Shown here: positions 9,166 through 18,335 of the stretch, piece after piece
How positions within the stretch are numbered: the first letter of the stretch is position 1
Layout: each line of letters starts with the position of its first letter
Assembly (NCBI GenBank): GCA_963737625.1
Contig: CAVTTK010000002.1
Coordinates: 868,001-932,000, forward strand
Source of the DNA: Bog-756 sp963737625
GTDB taxonomy: Bacteria; Actinomycetota; Acidimicrobiia; Acidimicrobiales; RAAP-2
Length of the DNA stretch: 64,000 nt
Reading direction: 5' to 3'
Made by a program: the position numbers and the translations under genes
The notes under the pieces: generated by a model
Database searches by the model: none
The model's input: only the letters and a program-made list of their open reading frames with translations
What the model was told of the DNA's origin: nothing

Positions 9166-9182
9166 GGGCGCCGAGGGCGCCC
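9166..9182. terminator. hairpin between convergent SDR genes
   Basis: GGGCGCC and GGCGCCC form a 7-bp perfect stem around a GAG loop in the 35-base gap between two convergent genes. No U-tract follows, which is common in high-GC actinobacteria. Confidence 0.45.
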
Positions 9183-9191
9183 GGTCCCGGG

Positions 9192-9938
9192 TCAGACCGG
9201 CGGCCGGGGAACGACGGCGACAGAGGGGATGTAGGCGCTGGCCCCGCAGCGCAGCACGTTGTCCACCGCCCGGACCAGCTCGTCGACCTCGATGAGTGAT
9301 CCGCTGATGAGGTTCCGGGCCTGCCAGATGGGGTGGAACTCGGCGGCCAGGTCCCAGTCCCAGTTGTTGGCGAACTCGGTGCCCGAGGGTCCCTCGCCCC
9401 CGGCGCAGTCGCCCACGATGACCCGGGTGAAGCCGATGGCCGGATGCTCGGTCCGGTATGCCTCGATGAGGCGCTCCAGCGCCGCCTTGCTCGTGGCGTA
9501 GGCCCCGAGGCCGTGCCACGGAGGTGTGAACGAGGCGCTGACCGACGACAGGTAGGCGGCCACGCCCCGGGTCTCGGTGAGATGGGGGACGGCCGCCGCG
9601 GTGATCAGCGCCGCACCCACCACGTTGGTGTTGAAGGTGTTGCGCCAGGTCTCACCGTCGATGTCGACGAGTCGACCGAGGGGTCCCACCCCCGTGGCAT
9701 AGACGAGGGCGTCGATCCCGCCGAGGCCCTCGGCGGCCTCCTCGATGGCCGCCTGGCAGGACGCATCGTCGGTCACGTCGCAGACGATGGGCAGGGAGTC
9801 CGGGCCGGCTTCGGCCGCCGCCTCGATCAGGCGGTCCTTGCGCCGAGCCAGGAGGGCGACGGTGGCGCCCCGCTGGCCCAGTCCTGTGGCCAGTGAACGG
9901 CCGAGACCGCTCGACGCACCGACGACGACAGTTCTCAT
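9192..9938 (-). CDS. SDR-family oxidoreductase
   Basis: A 248-residue short-chain dehydrogenase on the minus strand. It starts MRTVVVGASSGLG with the cofactor motif at residues 7-13. The Ser of SSVSASF near 135 and YATSK (Tyr about 150) form the active site. The C-terminal part is less conserved and acidic. It lies 70 bases downstream of the P450 gene on the same strand, so the pair probably forms an operon in which the P450 hydroxylates a substrate and the SDR oxidises the product. Confidence 0.9.
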   Translation of the reverse strand: MRTVVVGASSGLGRSLATGLGQRGATVALLARRKDRLIEAAAEAGPDSLPIVCDVTDDASCQAAIEEAAEGLGGIDALVYATGVGPLGRLVDIDGETWRNTFNTNVVGAALITAAAVPHLTETRGVAAYLSSVSASFTPPWHGLGAYATSKAALERLIEAYRTEHPAIGFTRVIVGDCAGGEGPSGTEFANNWDWDLAAEFHPIWQARNLISGSLIEVDELVRAVDNVLRCGASAYIPSVAVVPRPPV

Positions 9939-10008
9939 GATGGGGACGTCCTCTCTCCAACCGGGTTCATGTTCTACCCGATCCGAGGATGGTGGATCGG
10001 TATCCGAC

Positions 10009-11214
10009 TCAGGGGGTGACGACGGGAAGCTTGTCCCACCCGCGGACCGTCGACGTCCGGGTCTGGACGGCGTTGTCCCAGTCGACGTCCCAGGTCGGGA
10101 ACCGCTGCAGCACCTCGTCCAGGGCGATGCGCCCCTCGAGCCGGGCCAGGGCGGAGCCCAGGCAGAAGTGGATGCCGTAGCCGAAGGCCAGGTGGTGGTC
10201 GATGGTGCGGTGGATGTCGAACTTCTCGCCCTCGGGGAAGTGGCGCTCGTCGCGGTTGCCCGAGGCGGTCAGGAACAGGATGGCGCTCCCGGCGGGGACG
10301 CTCACGCCGTGGTGTTCGACGTCCTTGGTCACGTAGCGGGCCTGCACGGGAGAGGGCGACTCGTAGCGCAGCAGCTCCTCGATGGCGTTGGGCACCAGGC
10401 TTCGGTCCTCCACCAGTTGGCGGCGCTGGTCGGGATGCTCGGCCAGGACCTTGCCCGTCCACCCGATGAGGCGGGCCGTGGTCTCGTTGCCGGCGGCGGC
10501 GATCAGGTTGATGTAGCCGAGGACCTCCTCACGGCTCAGCCGGCGCACGGTGCCGTCCACGTCTTCGAACTCGGCCTGCAGCAGCTCGGTCATCAGATCG
10601 TCCGAGGGATGGGAGGCCCGCCAGTCGATGTACTCGGCGAACCCCTCGGTGGCGGTCATGCCTTCGCTGTAGGCCTTGTTGAAGTCGGGCATGCCGCCTT
10701 CGGTCAGGCGCAGGCCCTCGTCGATCCGGTCGCGGATGGCCTCCTGGTCGGCCTCGGGGATGCCCAGCAGCATGCCGATGGTCCGCATGGGCATCTGAGC
10801 GCCCAGGTCCTCGATGAAGTCGAACCCGCCCGACCCGACCAGCGGGTCGAGGCTGCGGGCGCAGAAGGCACGGATCTTGGGCTCGAGCTCGTTGATGGCC
10901 CGGGGGGTGAACACCCGGGACAGGAGGCGCCGGTGCAGGGTGTGAGTGGGGGGATCCTCGAAGATGATCGAACCCGGGGGCAGGTCGACGTCGGCCTTGA
11001 TGATCTCGAGCAGGGTGCCCTTGGACGAGATGTAGGTCTCCCACTGTTTCGAGCAGGCGTCGATGTCGTCGAAACGGGAGAGGGCGTAGAAGTCGTAGCG
11101 CTCGTTGTAGTAGACCGGCTGCTCGTCACGCAGCCGCTTCCACACCGGGTACGGATCCGTGTCGATCTCGAAGTCGTACGGGTCGTAGTAGATGTCGGAT
11201 TCCATCGTGGTCAT
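10009..11214 (-). CDS. cytochrome P450
   Basis: A 401-residue soluble bacterial P450. The I-helix oxygen-activation motif is AAGNETT, the K-helix ExxR is in EELLRYESP, and the haem-ligand loop is FGYGIHFCLGSALAR with the Cys thiolate. FEDPPTHTLHRRLLSRVFTP is the usual C-helix region. I placed the start at ATG 11214 (MTTMESDIYYDPYDF), which gives normal length and has GGGGAC upstream; the frame stays open to 11550 but that part has no P450 similarity. It needs a ferredoxin and reductase, neither of which is encoded nearby. Likely substrate-hydroxylating step of the cluster. CYP family not assigned. Confidence 0.94.
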   Translation of the reverse strand: MTTMESDIYYDPYDFEIDTDPYPVWKRLRDEQPVYYNERYDFYALSRFDDIDACSKQWETYISSKGTLLEIIKADVDLPPGSIIFEDPPTHTLHRRLLSRVFTPRAINELEPKIRAFCARSLDPLVGSGGFDFIEDLGAQMPMRTIGMLLGIPEADQEAIRDRIDEGLRLTEGGMPDFNKAYSEGMTATEGFAEYIDWRASHPSDDLMTELLQAEFEDVDGTVRRLSREEVLGYINLIAAAGNETTARLIGWTGKVLAEHPDQRRQLVEDRSLVPNAIEELLRYESPSPVQARYVTKDVEHHGVSVPAGSAILFLTASGNRDERHFPEGEKFDIHRTIDHHLAFGYGIHFCLGSALARLEGRIALDEVLQRFPTWDVDWDNAVQTRTSTVRGWDKLPVVTP

Positions 11215-11576
11215 CTGAGTCCCCATCACTGTCCATGGTGGTGGTCGGTAGGCCACAGGCCCCCGACCCCGGTGCTCCCAACGGTTCCCGCCAGTGGTGA
11301 CGCCTGGCGCACCGGCTGGCGACCAGCCGACAAAACCAGCATGGCACATAAAAAAGAAGACCGTTCTCCGATGGTGCGGAGATCTACGGTGCCAGACGAG
11401 CGAGGGGGTGACGGCCTCCCGGGGGATCTCCTGCTGACCTGCGGAAACTTCGGACCGGCAGGAGAAGTCCAGCCAGGGTCGCTCGCGGGGTGGAGGTGGC
11501 GGCGACCAGAAAAAAACGGTACTCTCCATACCACGTAGGGTCATTCTCATCTTGGTACGACGAAGGAAGTGGAGCC
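11215..11576. other. divergent intergenic region, P450 versus amidohydrolase
   Basis: 362 bases between two divergently transcribed genes. Open frames crossing it look random. It has two AT-rich patches, CATAAAAAAGAAGACC near 11343 and AGAAAAAAACGG near 11509, in otherwise GC-rich DNA, which is where promoters for both directions would be expected. No clear -35/-10 pair could be fixed by eye. Confidence 0.4.
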
Positions 11577-12770
11577 ATGGCGAAGCGAGCGCTGAGCATC
11601 CCGCTGTTCGATGCGGACAACCACCTGTACGAGACGACGGAGGCGCTGACCAAATACCTGCCCGACCGCTACAAGGGGGCTGTCGACTACGTGGAGGTGC
11701 GGGGCCGGACCAAGATCGTCATCCGGGGTCAGATCAGCGAGTACATCCCCAATCCGACCTTCGACGTGGTGGCCCGCCCGGGTGCGCAAGAGGACTACTT
11801 CCGGCTCGGCAATCCCGAGGGCAAGAGCCGGCGGGAGATCTTCGGCGAACCCATGAAGGCCATCCCCGCCTTTCGTGACCCGGCATCCCGTGTCCAGCTG
11901 ATGGACGAGCAGGGGATCGACCGGGCCCTGATGTTCCCCACCCTGGCCAGCCTGGTCGAAGAGCGGATGCGGGACGATCCCGAGCTCACCCACGCCGTCA
12001 TCCACGCCCTTAACCAGTGGATACATGAGACATGGAGCTTCGACTACGAAGGGCGGATCTTCGCCACTCCGGTCATCACCCTGCCCATCGTGGACCGGGC
12101 CATCGATGAGCTCGACTGGGTACTTGAGCGGGGCGCCAAGGTCGTGCTCATCCGCCCCGCACCGGTCCCCGGGTTCCGCGGCCCGCGGTCGTTCGGCCTT
12201 CCGGAGTTCGACCCCTTCTGGCAGAAGGTGGTGGACAACGACGTGCTGGTGGCCATGCATTCTTCGGACAGCGGCTACGAGCGCTACGCCAACGACTGGA
12301 TGGGCAGCGACAGCGAGATGTTGCCGTTCCAGCCTCAGGCCTTCCGCATGCTGTCTGCCTGGCGGCCAGTGGAGGACGCCGTCTCGGCGCTCGTGTGCCA
12401 TGGCGCCCTGTCGCGGTTCCCCGACCTCAAGGTGGCCGTCATCGAGAACGGGAGCAGCTGGGTGGATCCCCTCCTCAAGAACATGGCCGACCTGTGGAAG
12501 AAGATGCCTCAGGACTTCGCCGAGAACCCGGTCGACGTGATCAAGCGGAACATCTACATCAGCCCGTTCTGGGAGGAGGACCTCGGAGCCCTGGCCGAGC
12601 TGATCGGGGTGGACCATGTGCTCTTCGGCTCGGACTACCCCCACCCCGAAGGGTTGGCCGACCCGGTCACCTACCTCGATGAGCTCGAGGGCCTCGATGA
12701 GGAGTCCATTCGCAAGATCATGGGCGGGAACCTGGCCACCCTAATGAACGTCGTCGACGCCGTCGTCTGA
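11577..12770 (+). CDS. amidohydrolase family protein (PF04909 type)
   Basis: A 397-residue metal-dependent hydrolase or decarboxylase of the amidohydrolase-2 (ACMSD-like) group. The metal motif DADNHLYE opens the barrel at about residues 12-19, HGALSRFPDLK near 280 supplies a further His, and FGSDYPHPEG near 350 carries the closing Asp. ATG at 11577 follows AAGGAAGTGGAG. Members in actinobacterial catabolic clusters hydrolyse or decarboxylate ring-cleavage or CoA-pathway intermediates, but the reaction varies. Its TGA overlaps the ATG of the next ligase gene (ATGA), so the two are coupled. Confidence 0.92.
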   Translation: MAKRALSIPLFDADNHLYETTEALTKYLPDRYKGAVDYVEVRGRTKIVIRGQISEYIPNPTFDVVARPGAQEDYFRLGNPEGKSRREIFGEPMKAIPAFRDPASRVQLMDEQGIDRALMFPTLASLVEERMRDDPELTHAVIHALNQWIHETWSFDYEGRIFATPVITLPIVDRAIDELDWVLERGAKVVLIRPAPVPGFRGPRSFGLPEFDPFWQKVVDNDVLVAMHSSDSGYERYANDWMGSDSEMLPFQPQAFRMLSAWRPVEDAVSALVCHGALSRFPDLKVAVIENGSSWVDPLLKNMADLWKKMPQDFAENPVDVIKRNIYISPFWEEDLGALAELIGVDHVLFGSDYPHPEGLADPVTYLDELEGLDEESIRKIMGGNLATLMNVVDAVV

Positions 12771-14368
12771 TGAACGACGCCGTCGGTGGACCGCCGGTGA
12801 CCATCCCGGCGATCACCTCGGCCGCCGCCGCCCGGTTCGGCGACCGAACCGCCATCGAGGACGGGGCGACCCGCCTGACCTACGCCGAGCTGGCCGAGGA
12901 GGCCGAAACGTTCGGCGCCGCCCTGGTGGCATCGGGCATCGAGCCCGGTGACCGGGTGGCCGTGTGGGCCTTCAACTGCGCCGAGTGGGTGGTGAGCCTG
13001 CTCGGTCTGTCCCGGGCCGGTGCCGTGCTGGTGCCCATCAACACCCGCTTCAAGGGCGGCGAGGCGGCCGACATCCTGGCCCGGAGCAGGGCCCGTCTCC
13101 TGGTGACGGTGACCGACTTCCTGGGGACGGACTACGTGGCCATGCTGGAGTCGACCGGGGTGGACCTGCCCGATCTGGCCACCGTCGCCGTCGCCCGTGG
13201 TCCGGTGCCCGAGGGCGCCGTGTCGTGGGCTGACCTCATGGCCCGAGGCGCCCGATCGGACCGGGCCCTGATCGACCAACGGGGCTCGGAGGTGGATCCC
13301 TCCGATCCGTCGGACATCCTCTTCACCTCGGGAACCACGGGTGTGCCCAAAGGAGTGGTCATGACCCATGGTCGGACACTCCGCGTGGCCACCGACTGGG
13401 TGGCCATGACCGGTCTCTCCGCCGACGACCGGTACCTCATGGTCAACCCGTACTTCCACATGTTCGGGCTGAAGGCCGGCATCCTGGCCTGCGTGGCCAG
13501 CGGGGCGACCATGCTCCCCGAGGCGGTGTTCGACGTGGACCGCATCCTCGAGCGAGTGGACAAGGAGCGGGTCACCGTGCTGCCCGGCCCGCCCACGCTC
13601 TACCAGTCCATCCTCGACCACCCCTTGCGCCGGACCCACCGGCTCTCGACGCTCCGGGTAGCCGTCACCGGGGCGGCCGACATCCCGGTGGAGTTGGTGC
13701 GCCGGGTCCTCGACGAGTTGCCCTTCACCACGGTCATCACCGGGTACGGGCTCACCGAGGCGGGGACCGCGGCCGCCACGTCACCGGGGGACGATCCCGA
13801 GACCATCGCCACCACGGTCGGGCGGCCCCGGCCTGGGTTCGAGCTCCGCATCGTGGGCGACGCCGGCGATGCGGGTGTCGGCCAACCGGGCGAGGTGGTG
13901 CTGCGGGGTGGGAGCGTCATGGCCGGCTACCTCGACGACCCCGAGGCCACCGAGGCGGCCCTCTCTCCGGACGGGTGGTTGCGGACCGGCGACATCGGCG
14001 TGATCGACGAGGCCGGCTGTCTCGCCATTGTCGGGCGGCTCAAGGACATGTTCATCGTCGGCGGCTTCAACGCCTACCCGGCGGAGATCGAGAATTCCCT
14101 GCTGCGTCATCCCGATATCCGTCAGGCCGCAGTGATTGGCATTCCCGACGAGCGCCTCGGCGAGGTCGGGATGGCCTTCGTCGTGACCGGGACCGGGACC
14201 GCTTCGCCCGCCGAGATCATCGAGTGGTGTCGGGAGAAGATGGCCAACTACAAGGTCCCGCGGGTGGTGGCCATCGTCGACCAGATCCCGGTGAACGCCA
14301 CCGGCAAGGTCATGAAGGACGACCTGCGCCAGCAGGCCGACGCCCACCGGGCCCAGGCGGCGGGTTGA
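12770..14368 (+). CDS. acyl-CoA synthetase, FadD3-like
   Basis: A 532-residue AMP-binding CoA ligase with a complete motif set: P-loop LFTSGTTGVPKG near 185, GYGLTEAG (A5), LRTGDIGVIDEAG (A7), MFIVGGFNAYPAEIE (A8) and NATGKVMK with the A10 Lys. The segments NPYFHMFGLKAGILAC and VLPGPPTLYQSILDHP recall actinobacterial FadD3, the ligase for the steroid CD-ring propionate HIP. That similarity is from memory of the family and is the best hint that the cluster handles a steroid or terpenoid acid. Start codon overlaps the amidohydrolase stop; its own stop overlaps the next gene. Confidence 0.93.
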   Translation: MNDAVGGPPVTIPAITSAAAARFGDRTAIEDGATRLTYAELAEEAETFGAALVASGIEPGDRVAVWAFNCAEWVVSLLGLSRAGAVLVPINTRFKGGEAADILARSRARLLVTVTDFLGTDYVAMLESTGVDLPDLATVAVARGPVPEGAVSWADLMARGARSDRALIDQRGSEVDPSDPSDILFTSGTTGVPKGVVMTHGRTLRVATDWVAMTGLSADDRYLMVNPYFHMFGLKAGILACVASGATMLPEAVFDVDRILERVDKERVTVLPGPPTLYQSILDHPLRRTHRLSTLRVAVTGAADIPVELVRRVLDELPFTTVITGYGLTEAGTAAATSPGDDPETIATTVGRPRPGFELRIVGDAGDAGVGQPGEVVLRGGSVMAGYLDDPEATEAALSPDGWLRTGDIGVIDEAGCLAIVGRLKDMFIVGGFNAYPAEIENSLLRHPDIRQAAVIGIPDERLGEVGMAFVVTGTGTASPAEIIEWCREKMANYKVPRVVAIVDQIPVNATGKVMKDDLRQQADAHRAQAAG

Positions 14369-15630
14369 GCCCCGAACCGGTCGGGCGTCCAGCTCCCGGC
14401 CTCACCGCCTTCGCCGGCCTCCGGGTGGTGGAGATGGGGGTCTGGGTGGCCGCGCCATCGGCCGCCGCCCTGCTGGCCGACTGGGGAGCGGACGTCATCA
14501 AGGTCGAGGCCCCCGCCGGCGATCCGATGCGCCAGGTCTTCGGGTCGCTGGGCATCGAGAGCGACATGCCCAACCCGGCCTTCGCCCTGGACAACCGGGG
14601 CAAGCGCAGCGTCGTCCTCAATCTGCGGGAGGAGGTGGACCGTGGGCATCTGGAGGACCTGCTGGACACGGCCGACGTCTTTATCAGCAATCTACGGCCC
14701 GACTCCCTCGACGGCCTCGGCCTCGAACCTTCCGACACCCTGGCCCGCCACCCCCGGCTGGTGTACTGCAGCATCAGCGGGTACGGACTGCGTGGTGAGG
14801 AGCGGGACCGTCCTACCTACGACATCGGGGCCTTCTGGGCCCGATCGGGCCTCTCTGTCCAGATGGCCGACTCCGACGGCAACCCGCTGAATGCCCGGGG
14901 CGGCATCGGCGACCACATCACCGGTTTGGCGGCACTGGGCGGCCTGCTGGCCGCGGTGATGGAGCAACGGGCCACGGGACAGGGCCGGGTGGTCGAGGTG
15001 TCGTTGCTCCGGACAGGGACGTATGTGTTGGGCTGGGACCTGGGGCTGCAGATGACGCTGGGCAAGGTGGCCCGAGCCGAGTCCAGGGACAGGAACCAGG
15101 CCCCCCTGATGAACCCGTACCGAGCTGGCGACGGCCGATGGTTCTTCTTCACCGGTCTGGAGGCGGCGCGGCACATACCTGCTGTCTGTCGGGCCCTCGG
15201 CCGGCCTGACCTCCTGGACGACCCGCGGTTCGCCGACGCCGGGGCCATTCGTCGCAACCGCACCGAGGTCATCGCCATCCTGGATGAGATCGTGGCCGGG
15301 CACCCTCTCGACGTCTGGGCCGACCGGTTCGACAAGGAGGGGGTGTGGTGGGCCCCGGCCCAGACCCCCGCCGAGGTCGTCGTCGACCCCCAACTGCTGG
15401 CCAATACCGGGATCGTCGAGATCGACGGTGGCGGCTACGGGAACTGTGCAGCGCTCAGTGAACGGGCCGGTCAGCTTCTCCGATGTCGCCGGGCGCCGGT
15501 ATGCCGCCGTTCCCCGCCTCGGACAGCACACCGAGGAGGTGCTGGCCGAACTGGCCGGCCGACCGGGCCGACGTCCCGGCACCGGACGGTCCCTAGTGGC
15601 GGGATCGAGCCAACAGTCCCCGGGCGATGA
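14365..15630 (+). CDS. CaiB/BaiF class III CoA-transferase, frameshifted near the C-terminus
   Basis: Second family III CoA-transferase of the cluster. TTG at 14365 overlaps the ligase stop (TTGA); FAGLRVVEMGVWVAAPSAAA and LADWGADVIKVEAP are the family N-terminus and YDIGAFWARSG holds the catalytic Asp. The frame is good to about 15440 (IDGGGYG), then turns into an Arg/Pro-rich tail ending at 15630. The +1 frame continues the family ending instead (TVQRSVNGPVSFSDVAG, then LGQHTEEVLAELAG), so one base was gained or lost near 15438-15445. A natural-looking stop, TAG at 15594-15596, is in the third frame, which hints at a second indel around 15550. It converges with the acyl-CoA dehydrogenase. 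Confidence 0.85.
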   Translation: MSPEPVGRPAPGLTAFAGLRVVEMGVWVAAPSAAALLADWGADVIKVEAPAGDPMRQVFGSLGIESDMPNPAFALDNRGKRSVVLNLREEVDRGHLEDLLDTADVFISNLRPDSLDGLGLEPSDTLARHPRLVYCSISGYGLRGEERDRPTYDIGAFWARSGLSVQMADSDGNPLNARGGIGDHITGLAALGGLLAAVMEQRATGQGRVVEVSLLRTGTYVLGWDLGLQMTLGKVARAESRDRNQAPLMNPYRAGDGRWFFFTGLEAARHIPAVCRALGRPDLLDDPRFADAGAIRRNRTEVIAILDEIVAGHPLDVWADRFDKEGVWWAPAQTPAEVVVDPQLLANTGIVEIDGGGYGNCAALSERAGQLLRCRRAPVCRRSPPRTAHRGGAGRTGRPTGPTSRHRTVPSGGIEPTVPGR

Positions 15631-16753
15631 CCAGCCGCTGGATCTCGTTGGTGCCCTCGCCGATGACCATCAGCGGAGCGTCGCGGTAGTACCGCTCGAC
15701 GGGGAGGTCGGTGGTGTAGCCGACCCCGCCGTGGATGCGCATGGCCTCGGTGGCCAGTTCCAGGGCGGTCTCGCTGGCGAAGAGTTTGGCCATCCCGGCC
15801 TCCACGTCACAGCGCAGCCCGGCCATCTTGCGCTCCGCAGCATTGCGGGTGAGGAGGCGGGATGCCTCCAGCCGGGTGGCCATGTCGGCCAGCTTGAGCT
15901 GGATGGCCTGGTGCTCGGCGATGGGCTTGCCGAACGTGCTCCGCTGCTGGGCATAGGTGAGGGCGGCATCAAAGGCAGCACGGGCCACGCCGACGGCCCG
16001 CGAGGCGATGTTGATGCGTCCCACCTCGAGCACGCCGAGGATCTGGGGCAGGCCCCGACCTGCCTCACCGATGAGGTTGGCGGCGGGGACTCGATGGTCG
16101 GTGTAGGCCATCTCCACGGTTTCCACGCCCCGGTATCCGAGCTTGCCCACGTGCCGGCTCACCGAGATCCCCTGGAAACTGGCTCCGGGCTCCTTCTCGA
16201 CGATGAATGCGGAGATACCCTCCTCGGTGCGGGCGGCCAGAGCCACCACGCCGGCCCGTTCGCCGTTGGTGACCCAGGCCTTGGTGCCGTTGACCACGTA
16301 CTCGTCACCGTCCCGCCGGGCCTTGCAGGCGATGTTCCGGGTATCGCTCCCGGCGTCGGGCTCGGACAGCGACAGGGCCCCCCGCCGCTGCCCGGTGGCC
16401 ATGACCGGCAGGAACCGCTGTTTTTGCTCCTCGCTCCCGTGGGCCATGAGCAAGGTGGCGGCCATGGTGTGGGTGTTGATGACTCCGGTCAGGCTCATCC
16501 ACCCGTAGGCCAGCTCCTCGATGACGCCTATGTAGGTGAGGAGGTCAAGTCCGAGGCCGCCGTAGGCCTCGGGGATGGTGATGCCGAACAGGCCGAGTGC
16601 GCGCATCTGCTCGATGATGTCGGCGGGGAAGCGGTCCTCGTGCTCGAACTCGGAGGCGACCGGGATGACCTCACGGGCGACGAAGGTGCGGACGGTGTCG
16701 ATGATCGCCTCCCGCACGTCCTCGCTGGTGATGGTCGCGTCCCTGGTCTGCAT
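15593..16753 (-). CDS. acyl-CoA dehydrogenase
   Basis: A 386-residue flavoprotein of the short/medium-chain acyl-CoA dehydrogenase type, introducing the alpha-beta double bond of an acyl-CoA. It has LSEPDAGSDT (FAD/substrate motif) near 130 and the complete C-terminal signature with IHGGVGYTTD and GEGTNEIQR, which keeps the catalytic Glu. ATG at 16753 is preceded by only 55 bases to the divergent ligase gene, so both promoters must lie in that AT-rich gap. Unlike the neighbouring ACAD pair, this one should be active as a homotetramer. Confidence 0.94.
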   Translation of the reverse strand: MQTRDATITSEDVREAIIDTVRTFVAREVIPVASEFEHEDRFPADIIEQMRALGLFGITIPEAYGGLGLDLLTYIGVIEELAYGWMSLTGVINTHTMAATLLMAHGSEEQKQRFLPVMATGQRRGALSLSEPDAGSDTRNIACKARRDGDEYVVNGTKAWVTNGERAGVVALAARTEEGISAFIVEKEPGASFQGISVSRHVGKLGYRGVETVEMAYTDHRVPAANLIGEAGRGLPQILGVLEVGRINIASRAVGVARAAFDAALTYAQQRSTFGKPIAEHQAIQLKLADMATRLEASRLLTRNAAERKMAGLRCDVEAGMAKLFASETALELATEAMRIHGGVGYTTDLPVERYYRDAPLMVIGEGTNEIQRLVIARGLLARSRH

Positions 16754-16817
16754 GAAGGAGAAGTGTACCTCTGATAAATGTTGACGGTCGATCTCAAATT
16801 AGAGAAGAATGTTTCCA

Positions 16818-18335
16818 ATGCCATCGGTCCTGATGCACCAGGCCCTCGAACGGGCCGCGCACCGATTCGGCGATCGCGCGGCATTGCACAGCGGTGACGA
16901 GCACTGGTCGTTCCGGGACCTCGATGGTCTGAGCAATGCCTTCGCCCGCCACCTGGCCGGGCGCGGCGTCGGTGCCGGAGACCGCGTGGCCCTGATGATG
17001 GCCAACCGCATGGAGTTCATCGTGGCCGTCCATGCCGTCAGTAAGCTCGGGGGGGCGACGGTCCTGATCAGCCCGGCCTGGAAGCAGGCCGAGGTCGGGC
17101 ACGCGGTCGGCCTGACCGGGCCGGTCCACGCGGTGACCGACGGTGAGGCCTCGTCCCTGCTCGCCCACCACCTGGGCGCAGGGGCCGTCACCGACCTCGA
17201 TGACCCGGCCGCCGACCACTTCGGGCCCAGCCGAGCCCCCCTGGTGGCCGGTGAGGTGCGAGGCGATGACGAGTCGGTCCTGGTCTTCAGCTCGGGCACC
17301 ACCGGCATGCCCAAGGCGGTTCGTCACACCCATGCCTCGATGGGCCTGGCCACTGAGCACTGGGTGACGGTGCTCGGGCTGAGCGATGACGACCGCTTTC
17401 AGGTGGCTACGCCCCCCTCGCACATCCTCGGACTTCTGAACCTGTTGGCTGCGGTGTCCGCCGGGGCCACGGTTCGGCTGCACCGCCGATTCGATCTCGA
17501 CGAGGTGCTGTACCGAATCGCCGGTGAGCGGATGACCCTGGAGATGGCCGTGGCCCCCATCGCCCTGGCACTGGCCAACCATCCCCATCTGGAGGACTAC
17601 GATCTATCCTCGCTCCGCTACATCATGTGGGGTGCGACTCCGGTGACCGAAAGCGTCGCCGAAGTCGTGACCAAGCGCACCGGCGTGCGGTGGTTGCCCG
17701 CCTACGGGGCCAGTGAGCTCCCGGTGATCGCCGCCAACCCGGTCGACCGTCCCGACGATTGGCGGCTGGACTCCGCCGGCTTGCCCCCGGCCGGGGTCGA
17801 ACTCCGGATCGCCGATCTCGAGACCGGCGACGTCCTTCCGGTGGGGGAGGTCGGCGAGATCCAGGTGATGAGCCGGTCGGTGATGTCCGGGTACCTCCCC
17901 GACGAGGCCACGGGGGAGGCCTTCGCCGACGGCTGGTACCGGACGGGGGACGTCGGATGGCTGGAGGCCGAAGGATGGGTCCATCTCACCGACCGCTCCA
18001 AGGAGATGATCAAGGTGAGCGGGTTCCAGGTGGCCCCGGCCGAGGTAGAGGCCGTGCTGCTCCGCCACCCGGCCGTGCTCGACTGCGCCGTGTTCGGGGT
18101 GGCCGACGAGCGCGCCGGGGAGGTGCCCGCCGCCGCGGTGACTCTCGACCCGGCTCTCCCGGTGGGCGACGGTGAGTTGCAGGCCCTGGTGGCCGACTCG
18201 CTGGCCACCTACAAGCGCCTCCACTACCTCGTCGTAGTGGACGAGATCCCGCGCCTCCCCTCGGGCAAGGTGCTGCGCCGTACGCTCCGGGACGAGTGGT
18301 CGGCCCCGTTGCTGGCGGGACGGACCGAGCGCTGA
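16818..18335 (+). CDS. acyl-CoA synthetase (AMP-binding)
   Basis: A CoA ligase of 505 residues from the chosen ATG 16818, which stands nine bases behind GAGAAGAA; ATG 16809 is an in-frame alternative but sits directly on the ribosome site. Motifs: VFSSGTTGMPKA (P-loop), YGASELP (A5), YRTGDVGWLEAEG (A7), MIKVSGFQVAPAEVE (A8) and LPSGKVLRR with the A10 Lys. It is the third ligase in the cluster and differs in the A8 region from the other two, so it probably has a different acid substrate. Stop and next start overlap (TGATG). Confidence 0.93.
   Translation: MPSVLMHQALERAAHRFGDRAALHSGDEHWSFRDLDGLSNAFARHLAGRGVGAGDRVALMMANRMEFIVAVHAVSKLGGATVLISPAWKQAEVGHAVGLTGPVHAVTDGEASSLLAHHLGAGAVTDLDDPAADHFGPSRAPLVAGEVRGDDESVLVFSSGTTGMPKAVRHTHASMGLATEHWVTVLGLSDDDRFQVATPPSHILGLLNLLAAVSAGATVRLHRRFDLDEVLYRIAGERMTLEMAVAPIALALANHPHLEDYDLSSLRYIMWGATPVTESVAEVVTKRTGVRWLPAYGASELPVIAANPVDRPDDWRLDSAGLPPAGVELRIADLETGDVLPVGEVGEIQVMSRSVMSGYLPDEATGEAFADGWYRTGDVGWLEAEGWVHLTDRSKEMIKVSGFQVAPAEVEAVLLRHPAVLDCAVFGVADERAGEVPAAAVTLDPALPVGDGELQALVADSLATYKRLHYLVVVDEIPRLPSGKVLRRTLRDEWSAPLLAGRTER

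Noticed and set aside
9745..11538. Long plus-strand open frame opposite the P450 gene
   Set aside because: Valine/glycine/histidine-rich composition typical of the antisense of a high-GC gene; the minus strand carries full P450 motifs.
15600..16774. Extension of the shifted CoA-transferase frame to 16774
   Set aside because: Beyond 15600 it is antisense to the acyl-CoA dehydrogenase and has no family similarity.
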